DNA from: Microbacterium sp. Yaish 1 | GTDB taxonomy: Bacteria; Actinomycetota; Actinomycetes; Actinomycetales; Microbacteriaceae | Assembly (NCBI RefSeq): GCF_002245215.1 | Contig: NZ_NPMR01000001.1 | Coordinates: 1,671,593-1,735,592 of the forward strand | Reading direction: 5' to 3' | DNA: 64,000 bases | Shown: one piece after another, positions 32,928-43,513 of the stretch | How positions within the stretch are numbered: position 1 is the stretch's first letter | How the letters are laid out: each line of letters starts with the position of its first letter | Notes under the pieces: generated by a model | The model's database searches: none | Told to the model about the DNA's origin: nothing | The model's input: the letters and a program-made list of their open reading frames with translations, nothing else | Position numbers and translations under genes: made by a program

Positions 32928-33461
32928 TCAGAGCGAGTTGGGCGCTTCGCCCTCACCCTGCGTCTTGGTCTGGCCCTCGTGCTCCTCGAAGCGCTCGAAC
33001 GCCTCGGCGACGAGACGCTCGGCCTCGGCGGCGTTCGCCCACTCGTCGACCTTGACCCACTTGTTGGGCTCGAGGTCCTTGTAGTGCTCGAAGAAGTGGC
33101 CGATCTCGTTCTTGGTCCAGTCGTCGATGTCGTCGACATCCTGGATGTGGGCCCAGCGCGGGTCCTTCGCCAGCACGGCCACGACCTTGTCGTCGCCGCC
33201 GGCCTCGTCGCTCATCTTCAGCACGGCGACGGGGCGGACCTTCGCCAGCACGCCGGGGTAGACGTCGCGGTCGAGCAGCACGAGCACGTCGAGCGGGTCG
33301 CCGTCTTCGCCGAGGGTGTTCTCGAAGAAGCCGTAGTTGCTGGGGTATCCCATCGGCGTGAACAGCACGCGGTCGAGGAAGACCCGGCCGGTGCCGTGGT
33401 CGACTTCGTACTTCACGCGGCTGCCGCGGGGGATCTCGATGACGGCGTCGTACGCGCCCAT
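32928..33461 (-). CDS. ppa: Inorganic pyrophosphatase
   Basis: A 177-aa family I pyrophosphatase that hydrolyses PPi to drive biosynthesis. The signature DGDPLDVLVL (metal Asps) and the N-terminal VIEIPRGSRVKYEVDHGTG, YPSNYGFFENT and IGHFFEHYKDLEPNKWVKV are all present. The ATG at 33461 has AAGGAG 8 nt upstream; the frame extends further upstream through the repeat array, but that part is not protein-like. Convergent with the M23 peptidase gene. Confidence 0.96.
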   Translation of the reverse strand: MGAYDAVIEIPRGSRVKYEVDHGTGRVFLDRVLFTPMGYPSNYGFFENTLGEDGDPLDVLVLLDRDVYPGVLAKVRPVAVLKMSDEAGGDDKVVAVLAKDPRWAHIQDVDDIDDWTKNEIGHFFEHYKDLEPNKWVKVDEWANAAEAERLVAEAFERFEEHEGQTKTQGEGEAPNSL

Positions 33462-33523
33462 ACGTGTGCTCCTTCGATAAGACGGTGGGATGCCGCCGTC
33501 CAGCCTACTTCGCGCCGCCCGCC

Positions 33524-34005
33524 GTGCCGTATACAGGCTCAGCGCGGGTTTCGCGCCCGAGGTCGAGCTGTCGACGGCCCCCAGCCTGTTGACGGCCCGA
33601 GCCCCCGGGTGACGGGCGGGTTCGGCGGGTGGCGGTGGCCGGTGCGCCTCCCCGCGTCGTGCTGTGCCGTCCGCAGGCTCAGCGCCGACATCAGGCTGCC
33701 GCGGGGGTCCTGATACCCGCTGAGCCTGTTGACGGCACGGGCCCGGCCGCCCGGCGGGGCACGGGCCCGGCCGCCCGGCGGGGCACGGGCCCGGCTTCCC
33801 GGACGGCGGGAGCCCAAGCGTCGGCTGCCGAGCGGCACGGGGCCGGCTGTCGGTTACCGGCTGTGCCGTCCGCAGGCTCAGCGCCGACATCAGGCTGCCG
33901 ATGGGGTCGCAACGCGAGCTGAGCCTGTTGACGGCACGGGCTCGGCCGCCCGGCGTCATGGGCCCGGATGCCGGACGGCGCGACCCGTGAGCCTGACGAC
34001 GGCAC
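33524..34005. repeat. Array of palindromic and tandem repeats between ppa and tilS
   Basis: The arms GTGCCGTCCGCAGGCTCAGC (33664-33683, 33863-33882) and GCTGAGCCTGTTGACGGCAC (33719-33738, 33918-33937) form two near-perfect palindromes; a third diverged pair is at 33524-33544/33580-33599 and a lone right arm at 33987-34005. A 41-bp block is identical at 33661-33701 and 33860-33900. Between them, a 24-bp GC-rich unit starting GGCACGGGCCCGGC is repeated at 33734, 33758 and (partly) 33782. No protein-coding frame is credible in the 33462-34026 spacer. Confidence 0.8.
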
Positions 34006-34014
34006 AGGCCCGGT

Positions 34015-34020
34015 TACCGT
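34015..34020 (+). promoter_or_regulatory. Leaderless -10 box for tilS
   Basis: TACCGT ends 6 nt before the GTG at 34027; no ribosome site. Confidence 0.55.
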
Positions 34021-34026
34021 AGGGGC

Positions 34027-35028
34027 GTGCCGTCGCTGAACCCCGCCCTCGCCGAGGTCCGTCGCGCCGTGCGCGCGTCGCTGTCGGCACTGCCCCTCGG
34101 CAGCACCGTGATCGTCGCGCTCTCGGGCGGCCCCGACTCGCTGGCGCTCGCCGCGGCGACCGCCTTCGAGGCGCCGAAGCTCGGCCTGCGCGCCGCCTCG
34201 GTGACGGTCGACCACGGGCTGCAGGCCGGCTCCGACGAGGTCGCGCTCGCGGCCGCCCGCACCGCCGCGGAGCTCGGTCTCGACCCGCTGGTCGTGCGCG
34301 TCGAGGTCGGCACCGCGGGCGGGCCCGAGGCCGCGGCCCGTGAGGCGCGCTACGGCGTGCTGCGGGATGCCGCGCGTGACGCGGGCGCCGCCGCCGTGCT
34401 GCTGGGCCACACGCTCGACGACCAGGCCGAGACGGTGCTGCTCGGGCTCGCTCGAGGTGCGGGCTCGACGAGCCTCGCGGGCATGGCGCCCGATCGGACC
34501 GACGTCGACTCCGGCGTGCGGTGGCTCCGCCCGCTGCTGGCGGTGCGGCGAGAGACCACGGTCGCGGCGTGCGCGGCGGCTGGGCTCGACCCCTGGCTCG
34601 ACCCGCACAACCGCGATGACCGCTTCCGGCGGGTGCGGGTCCGCGAGCGCGTGCTGCCGCTCCTCGAAGCCGAGCTCGGTCCGGGCGTGGCCGAGGCGCT
34701 CGCCCGCACCGCCGAGCAGCTGCGCGAGGATGCGCAGGCCTTCGACGACATGATCGCCGAGACGATCGAAGACATCGTCGAGCCGGCCGAGGCGGGCATC
34801 GCGATCTCGGTCGCCGCGCTCGCCGCCAACCCGCCGGCGCTCCGCCACCGCATCATCCGCCACGTCGTGCAGAGCGAGTTCCACGAGAGCCTGACGCGCA
34901 GCCAGACCCTCGAGGTCGCCCGGCTCGTGACCGACTACTCCGGCCAGGGACCGATCGACCTTCCCGGATGCCGCGCCCGCCGCGTCGGCCGACTCGTCGA
35001 GTTCTCGGCGGGCGGGAGCGGCGCCTAA
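34027..35028 (+). CDS. tilS: tRNA(Ile)-lysidine synthase
   Basis: A 333-aa N-type ATP pyrophosphatase that converts C34 of tRNA-Ile(CAU) to lysidine, so that it reads AUA. The PP-loop SGGPDSLAL is at about residues 33-41; LGHTLDDQAETVLLGLARGAG and the NxxDxxxxRVRxRVLPLL pattern (NRDDRFRRVRVRERVLPLLE) confirm TilS. The C-terminal domains are short, as usual in actinobacteria. Leaderless GTG start. Its TAA stop forms part of the -10 box for hpt. Confidence 0.94.
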   Translation: MPSLNPALAEVRRAVRASLSALPLGSTVIVALSGGPDSLALAAATAFEAPKLGLRAASVTVDHGLQAGSDEVALAAARTAAELGLDPLVVRVEVGTAGGPEAAAREARYGVLRDAARDAGAAAVLLGHTLDDQAETVLLGLARGAGSTSLAGMAPDRTDVDSGVRWLRPLLAVRRETTVAACAAAGLDPWLDPHNRDDRFRRVRVRERVLPLLEAELGPGVAEALARTAEQLREDAQAFDDMIAETIEDIVEPAEAGIAISVAALAANPPALRHRIIRHVVQSEFHESLTRSQTLEVARLVTDYSGQGPIDLPGCRARRVGRLVEFSAGGSGA

Positions 35029-35031
35029 ACT
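35026..35031 (+). promoter_or_regulatory. -10 box built on the tilS stop codon, for leaderless hpt
   Basis: TAAACT contains the tilS TAA (35026-35028) and ends 6 nt before the hpt ATG. Confidence 0.55.
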
Positions 35032-35037
35032 CGTCGC

Positions 35038-35589
35038 ATGCGTGCCGCCGAGATCGCCGACCAGCTCACCGACGTCCTCGTCACGGAGGAGGAGATCCAG
35101 GCCAAGCTCGCCGAGCTCGCCGCCCGGGTCGAGGCCGACTACGAGGGCAAGGAGCTCATCCTCGTCGGCGTCCTCAAGGGCGCCGTGATGGTCATGGCCG
35201 ACTTCGCCCGCGCGCTCAAGCGCGACATCACGATGGACTGGATGGCGGTGTCGTCCTACGGCGCGAGCACGAAGTCGAGCGGTGTCGTCCAGATCCGGAA
35301 GGACCTCGACGCCGACCTGCACGGCAAGCACGTCCTGATCGTCGAGGACATCATCGACTCGGGCCTCACCCTCAGCTGGCTGCTCGAGAACTTCCAGTCG
35401 CGCGGTGCCGAGTCGCTCGAAGTGCTCGCGCTCCTGCGCAAGCCCGAGGCGGCGAAGGTCGAGATCGACTGCCGGTACGTCGGCTTCGACATCCCGAACG
35501 ACTTCGTCGTGGGCTACGGCCTCGACTACGCGGAGAAGTACCGCAACCTGCGGGATGTCGCGATCCTCGCGCCCCACGTCTACAGCTGA
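35038..35589 (+). CDS. hpt: Hypoxanthine phosphoribosyltransferase
   Basis: A 183-aa purine-salvage enzyme making IMP/GMP from hypoxanthine/guanine and PRPP. The PRPP-binding motif VLIVEDIIDSGLTLSWL is diagnostic, with LILVGVLKGAVMVMADFARA and the base-binding C-terminal FDIPNDFVVGYGLDYAEKYR. The tilS-hpt-ftsH order is conserved in Gram-positive bacteria. No Shine-Dalgarno sequence is seen; leaderless initiation is likely. Confidence 0.96.
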   Translation: MRAAEIADQLTDVLVTEEEIQAKLAELAARVEADYEGKELILVGVLKGAVMVMADFARALKRDITMDWMAVSSYGASTKSSGVVQIRKDLDADLHGKHVLIVEDIIDSGLTLSWLLENFQSRGAESLEVLALLRKPEAAKVEIDCRYVGFDIPNDFVVGYGLDYAEKYRNLRDVAILAPHVYS

Positions 35590-35658
35590 GCGGTCTTCGC
35601 GTGGCGGCTCCCGGTACGCCCAAAACGAACGCACAGAGCCCGCATAGTCGTCGCGGGG

Positions 35659-35664
35659 TAGCCT
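35659..35664 (+). promoter_or_regulatory. -10 box of ftsH
   Basis: TAGCCT lies 9 nt before the ATG at 35674, implying a leader of only a few nucleotides. Confidence 0.4.
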
Positions 35665-35673
35665 GATCGCACC

Positions 35674-37689
<2,016 letters not shown>

Positions 37690-37698
37690 GCTCGGGGC

Positions 37699-38289
37699 GT
37701 GGCCGTCGATCGCGAACGCGTCGCCGCCCTCGTGCGCGACCTGCTCGAGGCGATCGGGGAGGACCCCGACCGTCCCGGGCTGAAGCAGACCCCGCAGCGG
37801 GTCGCCGACGCGTACGCCGAGTTCTTCTCGGGAGTCGGCGCCGACGCCGCCGAACCGCTCGCACACACGATCTCGGTGGCGCGAGGTCCGGCACCCGACA
37901 CGCTGCCGTCGGGCGCGGTCATGGTGCGCGGCATCCGGTTCCGCTCGTTCTGCGAGCACCATCTGCTGCCCTTCGCGGGCCACGCCCACATCGCGTACCT
38001 GCCGGGCGAGCAGGTCGTCGGGCTCGGCGCGCTTCCGCGCGTCGTCGACACCCTGGCGGCGCGGCCGCAGGTGCAGGAGCGTCTGGGCGAGCAGATCGCC
38101 GACACGATCGCGGGTGCGCTCGACGCGCGCGGCGTGCTGGTCGTGCTGGATGCCGCTCACGAGTGCGTCACGATGCGCGGCGGACGTCAGACGGATGCCT
38201 CGACCGTGACGGTCGCCGCGCGCGGCGTCTACACCGAGCCGGCCGAGCGGGCCGAGCTGATCGCCCTGATCTCGGGCGGTGCGGCATGA
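37699..38289 (+). CDS. folE: GTP cyclohydrolase I
   Basis: A 196-aa enzyme, first of the tetrahydrofolate pathway (GTP to dihydroneopterin triphosphate). Visible are LLEAIGEDPDRPGLKQTPQR, the zinc/active-site region RSFCEHHLLPFAGHAHIAYL, and AHECVTMRGGRQ with the third metal Cys. GTG start, leaderless. The stop overlaps the folP ATG by ATGA, beginning a run of coupled folate genes. Confidence 0.96.
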   Translation: MAVDRERVAALVRDLLEAIGEDPDRPGLKQTPQRVADAYAEFFSGVGADAAEPLAHTISVARGPAPDTLPSGAVMVRGIRFRSFCEHHLLPFAGHAHIAYLPGEQVVGLGALPRVVDTLAARPQVQERLGEQIADTIAGALDARGVLVVLDAAHECVTMRGGRQTDASTVTVAARGVYTEPAERAELIALISGGAA

Positions 38290-39113
38290 CGGCGATCATG
38301 GGCATCCTCAACATCACGCCCGACTCGTTCAGCGACGGCGGGCGGTACCTCGATCTCGACGCCGCGATCGGCCATGCCGAGACGCTGCGTCGCGCCGGCG
38401 CCCACATCGTCGACGTCGGCGGCGAGTCGACCCGCCCGGGCGCCGAACGCGTCGACCCCGACCTCGAGCGCGGACGCGTCGTCCCGGTGATCGAGGCGCT
38501 CGCGGCGCTCGGGATCGTCGTGAGTGTCGACACCATGAACGCCGGTACCGCCGCAGCCGCCGTCGCCGCCGGGGCCCGGATCGTCAACGACGTCTCGGGG
38601 GGTCTGGCCGATCCCGATATGTTCGCCGCTGTCGCGGCATCCGACGCAGACGTCGTCATCGGACACTGGCGCGGACACTCGACGGACATGTACGCCACAG
38701 CCCGCTACGAGGACGTCGTCGGAGAAGTGGTCGCCGAGCTCCAGGAACGCGTGAGCGCGGCGGCCGCGGCCGGCATCGCCCCCTCGCGCATCGTCCTCGA
38801 CCCGGGCATCGGCTTCGGCAAACGGGGCGAGCAGAACTGGGCCGTGCTGCACCGCCTCGACCGCATCGTCGGGCTCGGCAAACGGGTGCTCGTCGGCACG
38901 AGCCGCAAAGGCTTCCTGCGCGAGGCGATCGGAGACGCCCCCGGCGCGGACGGCACCGACGCGGGCGCCACCGATATCGACCGTCGCGACCTCGCGACCG
39001 CCGTCACGAGCGTGCTGGCCGCCGACGCCGGTGCGTGGGGCCTGCGGGTGCACGATGTCGCGACGACCCGAGACGCGCTGGCGGTGCGCTCGCGGTGGCG
39101 GGAGGGCTCATGA
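38286..39113 (+). CDS. folP: Dihydropteroate synthase
   Basis: A 275-aa TIM barrel that joins p-aminobenzoate to dihydropterin pyrophosphate; target of sulfonamides. Signatures: MGILNITPDSFSDGG at the N-terminus, VDVGGESTRPGAERV, VSVDTMNA, IVNDVSGGLAD, LDPGIGFGKRGEQNW and VGTSRKGFL. It overlaps folE and folB by 4 bp each, so it is translated as part of a coupled operon. Confidence 0.96.
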   Translation: MTAIMGILNITPDSFSDGGRYLDLDAAIGHAETLRRAGAHIVDVGGESTRPGAERVDPDLERGRVVPVIEALAALGIVVSVDTMNAGTAAAAVAAGARIVNDVSGGLADPDMFAAVAASDADVVIGHWRGHSTDMYATARYEDVVGEVVAELQERVSAAAAAGIAPSRIVLDPGIGFGKRGEQNWAVLHRLDRIVGLGKRVLVGTSRKGFLREAIGDAPGADGTDAGATDIDRRDLATAVTSVLAADAGAWGLRVHDVATTRDALAVRSRWREGS

Positions 39114-39478
39114 GCGATCGCATCACGCTGCGCGGCATCCGGGCCGTCGGGTACCACGGCGTCTACGAGCACGAACGACGCGAGGGGCAGGAGTTCATCG
39201 CCGACGTCGAGCTCCACCTCTCGCTGGCCGACGCCGCCGCGAGCGACGACGTCGCCGACACCGTCCACTACGGGGAGCTGGCCGAGCAGGTCGCCGCGAT
39301 CCTGTCGGGCGAGCCCGCGGACCTCATCGAGACGGTCGCCGACCGTATCGCCCTCGCGGCCCTCGCTTTCGATCGCGTGGATGCCGTTGCCGTGACCGTG
39401 CACAAGCCGCAGGCGCCCATCGCGGTGCCGTTCGGCGACGTCAGCGTGACCCTCACTCGACGACGGGAGAACCGATGA
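39110..39478 (+). CDS. folB: Dihydroneopterin aldolase
   Basis: A 122-aa folate enzyme (dihydroneopterin to hydroxymethyl-dihydropterin and glycolaldehyde). ITLRGIRAVGYHGVYEHERR with the conserved GxHGV, then QEFIADVELHLSLADAAASD and the C-terminal VTVHKPQAPI (catalytic Lys) are present. ATGA overlaps at both ends with folP and folK. Confidence 0.96.
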   Translation: MSDRITLRGIRAVGYHGVYEHERREGQEFIADVELHLSLADAAASDDVADTVHYGELAEQVAAILSGEPADLIETVADRIALAALAFDRVDAVAVTVHKPQAPIAVPFGDVSVTLTRRRENR

Positions 39479-40023
39479 GCCGCCGCCTCGCCCAGGAATC
39501 GCCCGAGGCCCGTCCGGCCGAGAACCCCGCCGCGCGACGAGCCGTCGTCGCGATCGGCGCGAACCTCGGCGACCGGGCCGAGACCGTCGCGGGCGCGATC
39601 GCGGACCTCGACCGGCTGCCGCTGACGCGGGTGGTGCGCGCCGCCGAGCCGATCGAGACGGTCGCGCTGACCCTCGACGGCCCGGATGCCGCGGCCCCCG
39701 CGTATCTCAACTCCGTGGCCCTCGTCGAGACCAGGCTCGCCCCGAGCGTGCTGCTCGGCTACCTGCACGCGATCGAGGAGCGTCACGGCCGGGCCCCGCG
39801 CTCGGCCGACCAGGCCCGGTGGCAGGATCGCACGCTCGATCTCGACCTCATCGCGCACGGCGACGTCGTCTGCGACACCCCGGCCCTCGTGCTGCCGCAT
39901 CCGCGTGCTCACGAGCGCGACTTCGTGCTCCGGCCGTGGCTCGCGGTCGACCCCGACGCCGTGCTCTCCGGACGCGGGCGCGTCGATGCGCTGCTGGCGT
40001 CTCTGCCCGGGAGCGCGACGTGA
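39475..40023 (+). CDS. folK: 2-amino-4-hydroxy-6-hydroxymethyldihydropteridine pyrophosphokinase
   Basis: A 182-aa kinase supplying the FolP substrate. After a ~22-residue polar extension come VVAIGANLGDRAETVAGAIA, YLNSVALVETRLAPSVLLGY, RWQDRTLDLDLIAHGDVV (the metal-binding DLDLI) and LPHPRAHERDFVLRPW (the HPR motif). It overlaps folB by ATGA and the DUF3180 gene by GTGA. Confidence 0.95.
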   Translation: MSRRLAQESPEARPAENPAARRAVVAIGANLGDRAETVAGAIADLDRLPLTRVVRAAEPIETVALTLDGPDAAAPAYLNSVALVETRLAPSVLLGYLHAIEERHGRAPRSADQARWQDRTLDLDLIAHGDVVCDTPALVLPHPRAHERDFVLRPWLAVDPDAVLSGRGRVDALLASLPGSAT

Positions 40024-40508
40024 GACGCACGTCTCCCGCGACCCTCATCGTGTCGGCGGTGCTCGGCATCGCCGCGGGGTTCGTCATCGATCAGGTGCTC
40101 ACGGGTGCGGGCCGCGCGACATTCACCCCGTCGGTCATGCTCCCCGTGCTGTTCGTGCTGCTGGGAGTCTCGGTCATCGCCCTCGCCCTGCCGATCCGCC
40201 GGGCGACCCGGGGCCAGGCTCCGCGGGTCGACCCGTTCCGGGCGGTGCGCGTCGCGATGCTCGCGAAGGCGTCGAGCATCGTCGGGGCGCTCGTCGGCGG
40301 TGTCGGCGTCGGCCTCCTGCTCTTCCTTCTCACACGGCCGGTCCCGCCGTCAGTAGGCTCAACGGGAGCGGTCGTCGCCGCGATCGTCGGAGCCGTGGTG
40401 CTCGTGGCGGCCGGCGTGATCGCAGAACAGCTCTGCACCATTCGGAAGGACGACGATGACGACCAGCCCGGACCACCCGAGCCCGACGCCACTCCCTCCC
40501 ACCACTGA
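40020..40508 (+). CDS. DUF3180 family membrane protein
   Basis: A 162-aa protein with four predicted membrane segments (TLIVSAVLGIAAGFVIDQVL; MLPVLFVLLGVSVIALALPI; KASSIVGALVGGVGVGLLLF; AVVAAIVGAVVLVAAGVIAE) and an acidic Pro-rich tail. Genes of this family follow folK across Microbacteriaceae and related orders; the function is unknown. GTG start overlapping the folK stop. Its last 53 bp overlap the next gene in another frame. Confidence 0.87.
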   Translation: MRRTSPATLIVSAVLGIAAGFVIDQVLTGAGRATFTPSVMLPVLFVLLGVSVIALALPIRRATRGQAPRVDPFRAVRVAMLAKASSIVGALVGGVGVGLLLFLLTRPVPPSVGSTGAVVAAIVGAVVLVAAGVIAEQLCTIRKDDDDDQPGPPEPDATPSHH

Positions 40509-41064
40509 CGCTGCGGAGCCGAGCGCGATCGACGCCACCCTCGATGCCGGCACCTACGACCGCATCCGCGAGCCGCGCGGCGCCGGGCGCCTCGCCCTCG
40601 AGCAGGGCGTGTGGCACCAGATCTCGCGGAAGTACCTCGCCGTGCAGCTGATCAGCAACGGGTTCATCCTGGCGATCGTCGTCGCGGTGATGCTCGTGCT
40701 GCTCCTGGTGGCCGATCAGTCGTGGGCGCTGATCCCGGGCATCATCCTGATCGCGCTCACCGTCGCGGGCATGGCGATCCTGCCACGCCAGGTGCGCTCG
40801 ATCGGCTACCAGCTCCGCGAGGACGACCTCGTCTTCCGTCGCGGCATCCTGTGGCAGCGCATGGTGGCCGTGCCCTACGGGCGGATGCAGCTCGTCGACA
40901 TCACGCACGGGCCGCTCGATCGCGGCTTCGGCATCGCGCAGTTGAAGTTCGTCACCGCCGCTGCGGCGACGGGCGTCGTGATCCCGGGCCTGACGCAGCA
41001 GGCCGCCGAGGCGCTGCGCGACCACCTCATGTCGGTGGCGGAATCGCGGCGGACCGGGCTGTGA
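40456..41064 (+). CDS. PH-domain membrane protein (bPH2/YdbS-like)
   Basis: A 202-aa protein. After a polar N-terminus come two membrane helices (about 62-102) and a bacterial PH domain (LREDDLVFRRGILWQRMVAV, PYGRMQLVDITHGPLDRGFG, LKFVTAAAATGVVIPGL). GGAAGGACGACG precedes the ATG within the DUF3180 gene; the 53-nt overlap falls where both proteins are disordered. It overlaps the following larger PH protein by GTGA; together they resemble the YdbS-YdbT pairs implicated in resistance to certain lipid II-targeting antibiotics. Confidence 0.87.
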   Translation: MTTSPDHPSPTPLPPTTDAAEPSAIDATLDAGTYDRIREPRGAGRLALEQGVWHQISRKYLAVQLISNGFILAIVVAVMLVLLLVADQSWALIPGIILIALTVAGMAILPRQVRSIGYQLREDDLVFRRGILWQRMVAVPYGRMQLVDITHGPLDRGFGIAQLKFVTAAAATGVVIPGLTQQAAEALRDHLMSVAESRRTGL

Positions 41065-42812
41065 CCGATCCCGTTCCGACCCCGCCCCCGGCCGGCGCGG
41101 CGGTCTCCGCTCCGCCGTCCGAGCTCGTCCGCTCTCCGCTCAGCGACGGCGAGTGGCACCGGCTGCATCCGCTGACGCCGCTGCTGCGCGGCGGACTGGC
41201 GCTGCTCGTGGTGCTCGGCATCGTCGTCGCGAACATGCGCGATCGGCTCGTCAGCATCTTCGTGCCGGCGCTCGCGCCCGACGCCCCGATCGAGGAGTGG
41301 GAGGAGTACGAGGCCGCCGGCGATCCGATCGGCTGGGTGCTGGCGAACAACCTCCTGCTGATCGCCCTGCTCGTCACCCTCGGTGTGCTCGCGCTCATCA
41401 TCGGGGCGTTCTACCTGTCGTGGCGCTTCCACACCTTCCGCATCACCGATGACGACGTCGAGGTGCGCAGCGGCATCCTCTCGCGCACGCAGCGCCGCGC
41501 GCCGCTCGACCGGGTGCAGGGCGTCAACCTCACCCGCCCCGCGGTCGCGCGGCTTCTGGGCGCGGCGAAGCTCGAGATCGTCGGCGCGGGCACCGACGCG
41601 AACGTCAAGCTCGAGTACCTCTCCACCGGCAACGCCGAGACGATTCGCGCCGACATCCTGAGGCTGGCCTCGGGGCAGCGCCTGGCCGAGCAGCGGGCTG
41701 CCGCGGCAGCGGCCGGCGGCGCGCGCATCGCGGTGGCCGACACCGTCGCCCGCGGCATCACCGGTCTCATCGAAGGCGACGATGCGGATGCCGCTGAGCC
41801 CGAGTCCGTCGTGCGCATCCCGCCCGGGCGACTGATCGGGTCGCAGCTCGCCAGCTGGGGCACCGTCGTGATCCTCGCGGGCGCCACCGCGCTCGCGATC
41901 GCCCTGTCGCAGGGCGTGTTCTGGGTGCTCTTCGCCTACTTCCCGGCACTGCTCGGTTTCGGGGCGTACTGGGTGCGGACGATCGTGAAGTCGTTGCGCT
42001 ACTCGATCGCGCCGACACGCGACGGCGTGCGCGTGACGTTCGGACTGCTCACGACCGTGTCGGAGATCCTGCCTCCCGGACGCATCCACGCGGTGGAGAT
42101 CACGCAGTCCATCCTCTGGCGCGGATTCGGGTGGTGGACGGTTCGGATCAACCGCATGACCGGCCGGAGCGCGTCCGACACGACGACCGATCAGTTCACC
42201 ACGGTCCTTCCCGTCGGCACGCTCGCCGACGTCGAGCGGGTGCTCGGCCTCATCCTGCCGTCGGTCAGCGAGGAGGAGCGCGCGGCGATCGTCCGCGACG
42301 GTGTGCTCGGCGGTTCGTCCGCCGGGGGATACGTCACGACGCCGCGGCGGGCACGCATCGTGCGTCTGCTGTCGTGGCGGCGGAACGGTCTTGCGATCAA
42401 CGGCGACCTGCTGATGCTGCGACGCGGGCTCATCTGGCGCATGCTCGCGGTGCTGCCGCTCGCGCGGCTGCAGTCGGTCGCGCTGCACCAGGGCCCGGTC
42501 TCGCGCGGGCTGCGGGTGGCAACGCTGCGCGCTCACACGGTCTCGGGTCCGGTGCTCACCGCCGTCGCGGGCATCGACCGCGATGACGCGATCGCGGCGT
42601 TCGAGCGGGTCGCCCGGGTGGCCGTCGCGGCGGCGGCATCCGACCGCTCGCACCGCTGGGCGGAGACGACGGATGCCGCTGGAATGACGGATGCCGACGC
42701 GCTGACGGATGCCGTCGAGCCGGTGACGCCCGTTCCGGCGCCCAGCCCGAGTGCCGGCCCCAGCCCCGTGCCGCCTCCCGCGGGGGAGACGTCACCGGAG
42801 AGCGGGCGATGA
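41061..42812 (+). CDS. Triple PH-domain membrane protein (YdbT-like)
   Basis: A 583-aa membrane protein with repeated bPH2 units: FHTFRITDDDVEVRSGILSR and VQGVNLTRPAVARLLGAAKL, then SIAPTRDGVRVTFGLLTTVS, then NGLAINGDLLMLRRGLIWRM and LARLQSVALHQGPVSRGLRV, alternating with about four membrane helices and ending in a Pro-rich tail. Same family as the preceding gene (YdbT partner of YdbS). GTG start overlapping the previous stop. Exact function unknown. Confidence 0.87.
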   Translation: MTDPVPTPPPAGAAVSAPPSELVRSPLSDGEWHRLHPLTPLLRGGLALLVVLGIVVANMRDRLVSIFVPALAPDAPIEEWEEYEAAGDPIGWVLANNLLLIALLVTLGVLALIIGAFYLSWRFHTFRITDDDVEVRSGILSRTQRRAPLDRVQGVNLTRPAVARLLGAAKLEIVGAGTDANVKLEYLSTGNAETIRADILRLASGQRLAEQRAAAAAAGGARIAVADTVARGITGLIEGDDADAAEPESVVRIPPGRLIGSQLASWGTVVILAGATALAIALSQGVFWVLFAYFPALLGFGAYWVRTIVKSLRYSIAPTRDGVRVTFGLLTTVSEILPPGRIHAVEITQSILWRGFGWWTVRINRMTGRSASDTTTDQFTTVLPVGTLADVERVLGLILPSVSEEERAAIVRDGVLGGSSAGGYVTTPRRARIVRLLSWRRNGLAINGDLLMLRRGLIWRMLAVLPLARLQSVALHQGPVSRGLRVATLRAHTVSGPVLTAVAGIDRDDAIAAFERVARVAVAAAASDRSHRWAETTDAAGMTDADALTDAVEPVTPVPAPSPSAGPSPVPPPAGETSPESGR

Positions 42813-43513
42813 CCGCGAGCTCGCGCCTGGGCGTCGGCATCATCGGCGCGGGGCGGGTCGGACCGGTGATCGGCGCGGCGCTCGCGGGTGCCGGCCACGC
42901 GCTGACCGGCGTCACCGCGGGGTCCGACCGGGAACGCGTCGACGCGGTCATCCCGGGGGTGCCCGTGCTCGACGCCGACGAGGTCGTGCGCCGGAGCGAA
43001 CTGGTCGTGATCGCGGTGCCGCACGATGAGCTCGGTCCGCTGGTCGGCGGTCTCGCCGAGCTCGGCGCCTGGCAGGTCGGGCAGCTCGTGCTGCACACCG
43101 ACCCCGGGCATGGGCTCGACGTACTGGCGCCGGCGGCCGCGCGAGGAGCCATCCCGCTCGCGGTGCACCCGGCGATCGCCTTCACCGGATCGACCCTCGA
43201 CCTGCGCCAGCTCGCGGGCGCCTACGCCGCTGTGACCGCGCCGGCTGCCGTCCTGCCGATCGGACAGGCGCTCGCCGTCGAGCTGGGCTGCGAGCCCGTC
43301 GTCGTCGCCGACGCCGACCGTCCGGCCTACGGCGAGGCGATCGCGACCGCGACGCAGTTCGCCGCGTCGATCGTCCACCAGTCGGCCGCGTTGCTCGAGG
43401 ATGCCGGAGTCGACGCCCCGGGGCGCTTCCTCTCGACGCTCGTGCATTCGACGGTCGACCGTGCGCTCACCGCCGCGGGCCGGGGCGCTGACCCCGACGA
43501 CGAACTGCTGTGA
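42809..43513 (+). CDS. Rossmann-like / DUF2520 domain protein
   Basis: A 234-aa protein. An N-terminal NAD(P)-type fold (LGVGIIGAGRVGPVIGAALA) and a helical C-terminal DUF2520-type domain (PLAVHPAIAFTGSTLDLRQL, ATQFAASIVHQSAALLEDAG) give an arrangement like F420-NADP oxidoreductases and 6-phosphogluconate-dehydrogenase-fold proteins. In relatives the gene sits just before panC; here it precedes a SUMF1-like gene and lysS. Overlaps both neighbours by 4 bp. Confidence 0.85.
   Translation: MTASSRLGVGIIGAGRVGPVIGAALAGAGHALTGVTAGSDRERVDAVIPGVPVLDADEVVRRSELVVIAVPHDELGPLVGGLAELGAWQVGQLVLHTDPGHGLDVLAPAAARGAIPLAVHPAIAFTGSTLDLRQLAGAYAAVTAPAAVLPIGQALAVELGCEPVVVADADRPAYGEAIATATQFAASIVHQSAALLEDAGVDAPGRFLSTLVHSTVDRALTAAGRGADPDDELL

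Noticed and set aside
33524..34005. CRISPR array or origin in the ppa-tilS repeat region
   Set aside because: Repeats are palindromes and short tandems of unequal spacing, with no DnaA boxes, AT-rich stretch or cas genes.
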